This document shows, piece by piece, positions 7,104 through 13,868 of a DNA stretch of 21,956 nucleotides. The translations under genes were made by a program, and so were the position numbers. The notes under the pieces were generated by a model. The model was not told the DNA's origin. It saw only the letters and a program-made list of their open reading frames with translations, and made no database searches. Every line of letters starts with the position of its first letter. Position 1 is the first letter of the stretch. The DNA comes from Clostridiales bacterium UBA1380 (GTDB lineage: Bacteria; Bacillota; Clostridia; Oscillospirales; CAG-272): assembly GCA_002305445.1 (NCBI GenBank), contig DBRA01000004.1, positions 26,231 to 48,186 of the forward strand, written 5' to 3'.

Positions 7104-7132
7104 ACAATATTTCCGGAATTTTTATAACATTT

Positions 7133-7160
7133 ATATTATTTTAGCACATCTTGCTGTCAA
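7133..7160 (-). promoter_or_regulatory. Sigma-A promoter of the CotH-like operon
   Basis: On the minus strand: TTGACA (plus 7155-7160), a 16-nt spacer and TAATAT (plus 7133-7138), 29 nt before the start codon at 7103. The -35 is perfect and the -10 is 4 of 6. Confidence 0.6.
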
Positions 7161-7354
7161 TGACAAGAAGATGATTTGCGCATTCTGTTAAAATCGGGAT
7201 TGAGAACAGTTGGCAAATATTATGCCGAATAGCAATTCGTGTTAATTATTCCGTATAAAAAATCACCCGGTTCGATGTTTGCGATATTCATGTAACCGCG
7301 AGGCAATAAAATTAAACTTTTTTGCCTATAATTCACTGTAAAGGGTCGGGGTGC
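7161..7354. other. Intergenic stretch between divergent promoters
   Basis: About 310 nt separate the divergent starts at 7103 (-) and 7413 (+). Outside the two promoters I see an AGGCAA (7301-7306) / TTGCCT (7322-7327) inverted repeat with a 15-nt loop and a lone TATAAT (7327-7332) without a -35. A 60-codon minus-strand frame here lacks a ribosome site and runs through the + promoter, so it is not called. Nothing else is recognisable. Confidence 0.5.
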
Positions 7355-7383
7355 TTGTTGAATGTCTTTTTTTGTGGTATAAT
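7355..7383 (+). promoter_or_regulatory. Sigma-A extended -10 promoter of the flavodiiron gene
   Basis: TTGTTG (7355-7360), a 17-nt spacer and TATAAT (7378-7383) preceded by TGG, giving an extended -10 (TGnTATAAT). It lies 29 nt before the start codon. Confidence 0.78.
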
Positions 7384-7412
7384 ACGTGCAAACATAAAGC
7401 AAAGGAGCATTT

Positions 7413-9269
7413 ATGCAGACAGCGCGTCAATTAACAACTGATTTATATATGCTCGGCGGCAGCGACCGCCGTCTTGCACTGTTTGAAAACGTCTTCCCCA
7501 TACCCCGCGGCATCTCGTACAACGCCTTTCTTATAACTGACGAAAAGACCGTGCTTGTCGACACCGTGGATAAATCGGTGGCGACCGTATTTTTCGACAG
7601 CCTCGCCTACGCTTTAAACGGCAGGCCGCTCGATTATGTCGTCATACAGCATATGGAACCGGACCACGCGGCGACGCTCAGCGACCTTTTAATGCGTTAT
7701 CCGCAGACAAAATTAGTCTGCAACAAAAAGACGATCACGCTGCTCAACCAGTTCTTCGATTTCAAGGTGGCGCCCGAAATCATCACCGTCGACGAAGGCG
7801 ACACACTGACGACAGGCCGCCATACGCTCACTTTCTACATGGCGCCGATGGTGCACTGGCCCGAAGTCATGGTCACATACGATTCGACCGACCGCGTCCT
7901 CTTCTCCGCCGACGCGTTCGGCACTTTCGGCGCGCTCTCCGGCAACGTCTACGCAGACGAAGTGAATTTCGAGAGCGAATGGCTGCCCGACGCACGCCGG
8001 TATTACACCAACATCGTCGGCAAGTACGGCACGCAGGTCCGCGCGCTGCTGAAAAAAGCCGCGAAGCTCAATATTGCGTTGCTCTGCCCGCTGCACGGAC
8101 CCGTATGGCGCAAGAACATAGGCTGGTATGTTGATAAATACGAAACATGGGCGTCGTACGAGCCGGAGGACCCGAACTCCGTAATGATCGCATACGCGTC
8201 TGTTTACGGCGGCACCGAAAACGCCGCGACAGTGCTTGCGAATGCTCTCGCCGAACGCGGCGTGCGCAACATCGCGATGTACGACGTCTCGGTGACGCAT
8301 CCGTCCGTCATCGTTGCCGAGGCGTTCCGTTGCTCGCACCTCGTTTTCGCATCGACGACTTACAACGCGGGCATATTCTTCAATATGGAGTCCGCGCTGA
8401 TCGACCTTAAGGAGCACAACCTCCAGAAGCGCACAGTCGCGCTGATCGAAAACGGCTCATGGGCTCCAACGGCCGGCTCGCTCATGCTCGACCTCATTTG
8501 CTCGATGAAGGACATGGACGTCATCGACGGCACCGTAACCATCAAGTCCGCTCCGAAGGAATCGCAGCGCGCCGATTTCGAAGCGCTTGCGGATTCTATC
8601 GTCGGTACTATGAAACTGCCTGCGGCCCCAACCGCTGCTCCCGTCGGCACGGCTTCCGTAGACCAGACCGCTCTGTTCAAGATCAGCTACGGTCTTTTCA
8701 TCCTCTCCGCGCGCGACGGCGACAAGGACAACGGCTGCATCATTAATACGGCGATTCAGGTGACGGATACGCCCAAGCGCATCTCCGTCACGGTCAACAA
8801 GCTGAACATGACTCACGATATGATCATGAAAACGGGCGAATTCTGCCTCTCCGTCCTCACCGAGGACACGCCGTTTTCCGTGTTCCAGAAGTTCGGTTTC
8901 ACAAGCGGTCGCAAGTCCGACAAATTCGCTGGCTACTCCGATGAAACGCGCGCTGCTAACGGCGTCCGTTATGTTGCCGACTGGTCGAACTCCTATATCG
9001 CGGGGCATGTCGTCGAGACCCACGACCTCGGCACGCATACCGAGTTTGTCGCCGATGTTACCGACGCGAAGATCCTGTCAACCGTCCCTTCCGCGACATA
9101 TCAGTATTACTTCGACCACATCAAGCCGAAGCCGCCGAAAGCCGAGGAGAAAAAGAAAGGTTTCGTCTGCACGATCTGCGGTTATGTCTATGAGGGCGAC
9201 ACGCTGCCGCCCGATTATGTCTGCCCGATCTGCCTGCACGGCGCGGATGCGTTTGTGCCGCTTGAGTAA
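7413..9269 (+). CDS. fprA: Flavodiiron protein fused to flavin reductase and rubredoxin
   Basis: Cytoplasmic oxygen and/or nitric-oxide reductase (A-type flavoprotein). 618 aa in four modules. Residues 1-250 are the beta-lactamase-like diiron domain with the full ligand set His80-x-Glu82-x-Asp84-His85, His148, Asp167 and His228. Residues 257-395 are the flavodoxin (FMN) domain. A Pro/Ala linker (401-413) leads to a flavin-reductase-like domain (about 418-570: FKISYGLFILSARDGDKDNGCIINTAIQVT), and residues 584-618 are a short-spacer rubredoxin with Cys586, Cys589, Cys604 and Cys607. The last two modules equal the high-molecular-weight rubredoxin (Hrb) that in Moorella reduces FprA as a separate protein, so this chain may carry electrons from NAD(P)H to oxygen or NO unaided (inference). 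The start is set by AAAGGAG at 7401-7407. It is a monocistronic unit with its own promoter and terminator. Confidence 0.95.
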   Translation: MQTARQLTTDLYMLGGSDRRLALFENVFPIPRGISYNAFLITDEKTVLVDTVDKSVATVFFDSLAYALNGRPLDYVVIQHMEPDHAATLSDLLMRYPQTKLVCNKKTITLLNQFFDFKVAPEIITVDEGDTLTTGRHTLTFYMAPMVHWPEVMVTYDSTDRVLFSADAFGTFGALSGNVYADEVNFESEWLPDARRYYTNIVGKYGTQVRALLKKAAKLNIALLCPLHGPVWRKNIGWYVDKYETWASYEPEDPNSVMIAYASVYGGTENAATVLANALAERGVRNIAMYDVSVTHPSVIVAEAFRCSHLVFASTTYNAGIFFNMESALIDLKEHNLQKRTVALIENGSWAPTAGSLMLDLICSMKDMDVIDGTVTIKSAPKESQRADFEALADSIVGTMKLPAAPTAAPVGTASVDQTALFKISYGLFILSARDGDKDNGCIINTAIQVTDTPKRISVTVNKLNMTHDMIMKTGEFCLSVLTEDTPFSVFQKFGFTSGRKSDKFAGYSDETRAANGVRYVADWSNSYIAGHVVETHDLGTHTEFVADVTDAKILSTVPSATYQYYFDHIKPKPPKAEEKKKGFVCTICGYVYEGDTLPPDYVCPICLHGADAFVPLE

Positions 9270-9281
9270 ATTATTAGTATT

Positions 9282-9314
9282 AAAAAGACCGGCGTTTTAG
9301 GCGCCGGTCTTTTT
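9282..9314. terminator. Bidirectional rho-independent terminator
   Basis: AAAAAGACCGGCG (9282-9294) pairs with CGCCGGTCTTTTT (9302-9314) around a 7-nt loop. The A and T tracts make it work on both strands: it ends the flavodiiron gene (+) and the five-gene operon whose last stop is at 9371 (-). Confidence 0.92.
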
Positions 9315-9370
9315 TGCATTCTGCCTTTTCTTATTGTGTCTTTTGTCGTTTATGTTCGACTATTGTCTTA

Positions 9371-10309
9371 TTACGTTATCGGCGCAATTTCGGCGCCGCG
9401 CTTTTTAAACGCTTCTTCCCATTCGCGTTTCTTTTCGGCCGTCGCGCTTTCAATATCGAGTGCGGGTGTTCTGCCGAGGCCGCGTTCCTTTCCGATGCCG
9501 AGGTTATGATACGCCATGACTTCGGCTTTTTTGATATGACCGCGGCAGCGCTTTATCAGCTCCGCGGCGCAGTCCAGCTCCTTTTCGCTGTCGTTTATGC
9601 CGGGCACGAGCGGAAAGCGGAGCGTAATGTCAGCCCCGATATCGATCAGTTTTTTGAGATTGTCTAATATGAGCGAGTTGTCCGCACCGGTAAGCTTTTT
9701 ATGTTTTTCGGAGTCGAGTGTTTTTATGTCGTACAGGAACGACGCGCCTAAGCTGCGCGCTTTTTCGAAGAAATCCCACTGTCCGAAGCCGCATGTTTCG
9801 ATAGCGGCATCGATGTTTTCGTCTTTTGCCAAACGAAGCAGCTCGAGTGAAAACGCGGGCTGATGCAAAGGCTCGCCGCCGGAGATCGTCATTCCGCCGT
9901 TCGATGTCTCATAAAACACCTTGTCCTTGACGACCTCTTTCATCACTTCTTCGGCGGTAACATATTTCCCGCATATGTCGCACGCTTCGTTCAGGCAGAC
10001 ATCGACGCAGCGGCCGCATTTTTTGCACTTGTCTCTATTTATGATAAGCCGGCCGTCTTCTATTCGGCGATTGTCGCACACCGTTATGCATCTGCCGCAG
10101 ATGGTGCATTTCGACGCATATGTTATGAGCTGCATCTCACGCTGCTGCGATTCCGGATTGTGGCACCAGATGCATTTGAGCGGGCAGCCCTTTAAAAACA
10201 CCGTAGTGCGGATACCGTCGCCGTCGTGAAGGCAGAACCTCTGGATGTTGAAGATGACGCCTTGAGTTTTATTTCCTTCAGTTGTCTTATTTTGCATTAT
10301 TTTATTCAT
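9371..10309 (-). CDS. Radical SAM glycyl-radical-enzyme activating protein
   Basis: Belongs to the pyruvate formate-lyase activase group, which uses S-adenosylmethionine to place a glycyl radical on a partner enzyme. 312 aa. The radical-SAM cluster is Cys42-x3-Cys46-x2-Cys49 (CPLKCIWCHNPES). Two ferredoxin-like 4Fe-4S sites follow: Cys68/71/74/78 (CTICGRCITVC) and Cys95/98/101/105 (CKKCGRCVDVC). The SAM-binding TISGGEPL is at 141-148 and FPLVPGIND at 232-240. The two extra clusters place it with activases of hydroxyglycerol- or benzylsuccinate-type enzymes rather than the short PflA. No glycyl radical enzyme is in the window, so its partner is unknown. The start overlaps the MurE stop as ATGA; an in-frame ATG four codons later is also possible. 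It is the last gene of the operon, and its link to the other four is unclear. Confidence 0.9.
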   Translation of the reverse strand: MNKIMQNKTTEGNKTQGVIFNIQRFCLHDGDGIRTTVFLKGCPLKCIWCHNPESQQREMQLITYASKCTICGRCITVCDNRRIEDGRLIINRDKCKKCGRCVDVCLNEACDICGKYVTAEEVMKEVVKDKVFYETSNGGMTISGGEPLHQPAFSLELLRLAKDENIDAAIETCGFGQWDFFEKARSLGASFLYDIKTLDSEKHKKLTGADNSLILDNLKKLIDIGADITLRFPLVPGINDSEKELDCAAELIKRCRGHIKKAEVMAYHNLGIGKERGLGRTPALDIESATAEKKREWEEAFKKRGAEIAPIT

Positions 10310-11838
10310 CCGCCGAATACGCGCATCATTTCGTCAAGCCTGCCGTTGACCGCCGCATACTCGCGTTTTATCGCCGCGCATTCGTCCTCGATTATTTTTT
10401 TCTCCGAAAACGGTATATGCCTGCCGTTTATCAGCTGGTAATTTTCGTGGCCTTTTCCCGCGAAGAGCACGATATCGCCCGGCTTTGAATGGTCGACCGC
10501 ATATCTGACCGCCTCTTCGCGGTCGTTTATTCGTATCCTTTCGCAGTCGCGCGTAAAACCGGCGATGATCTCGTCAGAAATCGCGCTGACCGGCTCTTCA
10601 GCCGGATTATCCGCCGTTATGATGCAGAAATCGGCCAGCTCCGAAGCAGCGGCCCCGAGGCCGGCGCGACGCGATTGGGAGCGGCCGCCGACCGAACCGA
10701 AAAGGCACACGAGCCGCTTCGGATTATATGCCCTTAGCGTTCCAAGCGCGGCGCGAAGGCTTGCTTCGTTGTGCGCATAATCGATGACAAATGTGCGTTC
10801 GGGCATGTCGCCGACTATCTCGAACCTGCCGCAGACTTTTATGCTCGCAAGCGTTTTTACCGCATCTTCGATTTTGACGCCGAACACGCCCGCGATGGCG
10901 ATCGAAGCAAGCGCGTTTTCAACCGAGAACATGCCCGGCTGCGGAACCTTTACGCCGACGCGCGAACCGTTTTTTATACATACGTCGAACGTAACGCCGA
11001 GCTCGCTGCTGTCCATGTAGTTTTCTGCGTTTGTAGATATATAATCCGCTTCGATTTCGGCAGACGAAGAAAACGAAATTTTATTTTCCACATCTGCCGT
11101 TACATAGTCCGAATGCTTGCACGATGCGTTGTATACGACCGGTCCGTCGACATAGCTGCGTATGAATTCCGTCTTACAGTCCCTGTATTCGTCGAAATCC
11201 TTGTGCTCGATCCCGCCTATGTGGTCGGGCGACAGGTTGAGAAACGCGCCGGCGGCAAAACGCAGCCCTCTTATTCGCCGCTGCTTGACGGCCTGTGAGC
11301 TTACCTCCATCACAACATATTCGGCGCCCGCCGAAACAAGCTGCGAGAAATGGCGCTGCAGGTCGAGCGACTCCGGCGTTGAGTTCGCCGTTATCGAGTT
11401 GTAATTGCCGTAGCTGACGCCGCAGGTGCTGATATAACCCGTTTTCATGCCGGCCGCGTTCAGAATGGCGGCCGTCATGATCGTCGTCGTCGTCTTCCCT
11501 TTCGTTCCGGTTATACCGATAATCTTCAGCTTTTTTGAAGGATAATCGTAAAAGCCGGCCGCCGCGTCGGCCAAAGCCGCGCGCGAATCGGGAACCACAA
11601 TCTGCGCGGCGTCGTCCGGCAGCGGCAGAACGCGCTCGACGACAAAAGCCCGGCAGCCGGTCTTATACGCGTCGGCGGCGTATTTGTGGCCGTCCTCGAC
11701 CGCGCCGACGATACAGAAGAAAAGCGTGCCGCCGACAGCCTTGCGTGAATCGTAGACGAGCAGCATGATCGAACGGTCGTCTTTGGTGCCCTCGCGATGC
11801 GCGCCGGGCATAAACGATTGAATTTTGGAAAGTTTCAT
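10306..11838 (-). CDS. murE: MurE-type UDP-MurNAc-tripeptide synthetase
   Basis: ATP-dependent Mur ligase that adds the third residue to UDP-MurNAc-L-Ala-D-Glu in the cytoplasm. 510 aa. ATP loop GTKGKTTT (111-118); TPES (154-157); EVSSQA (178-183); the lysine expected to be carbamylated in YRDCK (Lys222); CGRFE (336-340, where PGR is usual); DYAHNEAS (353-360, where DYAHTPDS is usual); and GKGHE (461-465). The substrate-selecting motif is DNPA (410-413). Meso-diaminopimelate enzymes have DNPR there, while lysine enzymes such as that of Staphylococcus aureus have DNPA, so this protein is predicted to add L-Lys or another amine lacking the second carboxylate. It overlaps the racemase by ATGA upstream and the activase by ATGA downstream. 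Whether it is the cell's main MurE or a second copy cannot be told here. Confidence 0.88.
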   Translation of the reverse strand: MKLSKIQSFMPGAHREGTKDDRSIMLLVYDSRKAVGGTLFFCIVGAVEDGHKYAADAYKTGCRAFVVERVLPLPDDAAQIVVPDSRAALADAAAGFYDYPSKKLKIIGITGTKGKTTTTIMTAAILNAAGMKTGYISTCGVSYGNYNSITANSTPESLDLQRHFSQLVSAGAEYVVMEVSSQAVKQRRIRGLRFAAGAFLNLSPDHIGGIEHKDFDEYRDCKTEFIRSYVDGPVVYNASCKHSDYVTADVENKISFSSSAEIEADYISTNAENYMDSSELGVTFDVCIKNGSRVGVKVPQPGMFSVENALASIAIAGVFGVKIEDAVKTLASIKVCGRFEIVGDMPERTFVIDYAHNEASLRAALGTLRAYNPKRLVCLFGSVGGRSQSRRAGLGAAASELADFCIITADNPAEEPVSAISDEIIAGFTRDCERIRINDREEAVRYAVDHSKPGDIVLFAGKGHENYQLINGRHIPFSEKKIIEDECAAIKREYAAVNGRLDEMMRVFGG

Positions 11839-12620
11839 GTTGTTACCTTACTGTATTTCGATACAGAAGCTTTCTTTGAAAAATCATCCGGGAAACCGCA
11901 CGGCTCGGCGCCGCACGCGACGATAGACACGTAAGCGAGCACCTCGAGCGAGTCGGTGACGGGCGCGTCGAGCTTCACCTCGCGCGCGAACACGGAAAGT
12001 TCCGTACAGCCGAGAATAAGGCGGTCGCAGCCTTTATCCAGCAGACGGTTTATCGCATGATTGAACTCGACCGCCTGGCTCGATTCGTCGCCGAGCCTGA
12101 TTCCGCGCTTAACGCAGTCGTATATGACGGCGTTGACGGCGGCTTGTCCGCGCGCGTCCGGCACGGCGCATTCGATGCCGACATCGTCGGCGGCCTTCTG
12201 ATAGGTGTGCGTGCTGATCGTTCCTTCTGTCGCAAGAATGCCGATCTTTTTAGCGCCGAGCGCCGCGCAGTGCGCCGCCGTTTCTCTTACTATATGTACG
12301 AGCGGCACGCCGGCGACATCGGCAAGGCTGTCGTAAAAGTAATGCGCGGTGTTGCAAGGTATCGCGATGATCTCCGCGCCGAACGCGACAAGGCGCCGCG
12401 CGTCGGCGGCCATGTACGAAAGCGGGTCGAGGTTCGATTTGCCCGTAATGAACGCCGTGCGGTCGGGCGTGCTCGCGCGCGAGGACAGCACGATGTCGAT
12501 GTGATCCTGATCGCGCACGGCGAACGTGCGCTCCGTCACAAGCTCGTAGAAATACGCGCTCGACATCGGGCCGAGGCCGCCTAATATACCGAGCATCTTA
12601 TATTTCGACAAATGTACCAC
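11835..12620 (-). CDS. Aspartate/glutamate racemase family protein
   Basis: Cofactor-independent racemase using two cysteines. 261 aa with the family start MLGILGGLGPMSSAYFYELV, the first catalytic cysteine in PCNTAH (Cys89), the second in LGCTEL (Cys205), and GILAT (127-131) between them. Its general pattern is closer to aspartate racemases than to MurI glutamate racemases; with a D-Asp-ligase-like neighbour, D-aspartate is the likely product (inference). The start at 12620 is GTG, 6 nt after the ATP-grasp stop and directly behind GGGAA. The ATG at 12596 (residue 9) gives the N terminus usual in the family and may be the true start; neither has an ideal ribosome site. Its stop overlaps murE by ATGA. 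Confidence 0.9.
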   Translation of the reverse strand: MVHLSKYKMLGILGGLGPMSSAYFYELVTERTFAVRDQDHIDIVLSSRASTPDRTAFITGKSNLDPLSYMAADARRLVAFGAEIIAIPCNTAHYFYDSLADVAGVPLVHIVRETAAHCAALGAKKIGILATEGTISTHTYQKAADDVGIECAVPDARGQAAVNAVIYDCVKRGIRLGDESSQAVEFNHAINRLLDKGCDRLILGCTELSVFAREVKLDAPVTDSLEVLAYVSIVACGAEPCGFPDDFSKKASVSKYSKVTT

Positions 12621-12626
12621 TTCCCA

Positions 12627-13868
12627 TCAGCGCTTTTTACAGTAAGTCTTGAACTTTTTATTTTGCCTGCGGAGCTGCTCGGCGACGCACAGAAGCCGCA
12701 TCGGGGAGCGCAGATCGTACGGATAAATCAGCGACGAGTACGACTTTTTGCTCTTTTTCAGGGCGTCCGCCTTGCGCGCGAGCGTTTCGTCCGCGACGTA
12801 ATCCATAACGACGCGGTGAGGTATCGAGCGCCAGTAGACAGTATCCTCGTTTATATCGCAGCCGGTAAGGCCGTCGGTCGCGTCGGCGACAAGCAGTTTA
12901 GCTATATTGTGTCCTGAAGCTGTGACATAGTAGTTGCTGCGCCCCTGGCGCAGGTTGATCTCGAAGGCGCGGCATATGCCGGTCTCGGGGTCGTATTTAA
13001 GGTCGAAGTTCGAAAAGCCCGTGTAGCGCTCGCTTTCGAGCATCGAGCGGAAGCGCTCGCAAAGCGCCGCGTCCGGCTCGGTTATGATAGCGGCGTGGTT
13101 GCCGAGGCCGTGCGGCGTGTGCTCCTCGAGCAGCACGTGGCCGAGGCACATCATCCTGACCTTGCCGTTCGCGTCCGAGTAAGCGGTCAGCACGCGCATT
13201 CCGTCGTCGCCGCCGGGAATGAATTTCTGCACGATCATCTCGTCGGCGTAGCCGGACGCGTATATCTTGTCCATGATGGCGGCGGCTTCGCCGGCGTCCG
13301 CGGCGACGTAGACCTTCTTCATGCCGTCGAACGGGTGTTTCCAGTACTGTATCGACGACGACGGCTTGACGACGACAGGATAGCCGAAGCCGAGCGACGA
13401 CGCCTCGAGGTCGGAGCGCAGGTAATTTTTATTTAAAACGCACGTTTTCGGGTAGTCGATGCCGTATTTGTCGCATAAGCGGTAGAAGCCCGCTTTGCGC
13501 GTGAGCTCCTCGACCGCGTCCGCCGACGGTGCGGGCGCGAAATAGTATTCGCGCAGCTTCGCCGCATGGCGCACGACCATGGCGGTGTAATCGTCCGTAC
13601 AGCCGAGCAGGATCAGAAGCGAGCCTTCGTTCTTTCGCGCGAAGGATATGAGCGTGTCGAGCATAACCTCGTCGTCGTCGAGACGGTCGACCGTCGTGAA
13701 ATCGATTATGCGCGAGTATTTTGTCGCAGAGACGGCATACCGACCGAAGGCGTGCGAACGCACGCCGTACGCTTCGTGAAACGCGCGCGCGATGTTGTAG
13801 CAGTTTAAGTCGGCGCCGAGCAGCACCGGTACTATCGGTTTCATATACAGATTAACAGACCCTTTCAT
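12627..13868 (-). CDS. ATP-grasp ligase resembling D-aspartate ligase (Asl)
   Basis: 413-aa soluble ATP-grasp carboxylate-amine ligase. Nucleotide-binding strands include PVVVKPSSS (164-172) and MIVQKFIPGGDDGMRV (211-226). The metal-binding end is FEINLRQGRSN (302-312), with Glu303 and Asn305. The opening VPVLLGADLNCYNIARAFHEAYG and the run KVRMMCLGHVLLEE...YTGFSNFDLKYD are, from memory, very like the D-aspartate ligase of Enterococcus faecium, which joins D-Asp to the side-chain amine of L-Lys in UDP-MurNAc-pentapeptide. That role fits a neighbouring aspartate racemase and a DNPA MurE. The start overlaps the upstream stop as ATGA; Met9 is an alternative that would begin nearer the conserved core. 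Other ATP-grasp activities are possible, so the substrate is inferred. Confidence 0.85.
   Translation of the reverse strand: MKGSVNLYMKPIVPVLLGADLNCYNIARAFHEAYGVRSHAFGRYAVSATKYSRIIDFTTVDRLDDDEVMLDTLISFARKNEGSLLILLGCTDDYTAMVVRHAAKLREYYFAPAPSADAVEELTRKAGFYRLCDKYGIDYPKTCVLNKNYLRSDLEASSLGFGYPVVVKPSSSIQYWKHPFDGMKKVYVAADAGEAAAIMDKIYASGYADEMIVQKFIPGGDDGMRVLTAYSDANGKVRMMCLGHVLLEEHTPHGLGNHAAIITEPDAALCERFRSMLESERYTGFSNFDLKYDPETGICRAFEINLRQGRSNYYVTASGHNIAKLLVADATDGLTGCDINEDTVYWRSIPHRVVMDYVADETLARKADALKKSKKSYSSLIYPYDLRSPMRLLCVAEQLRRQNKKFKTYCKKR

Noticed and set aside
7220..7402. 60-codon minus-strand frame in the divergent intergenic region
   Set aside because: No ribosome site, no recognisable motif, and it overlaps the promoter of the flavodiiron gene.
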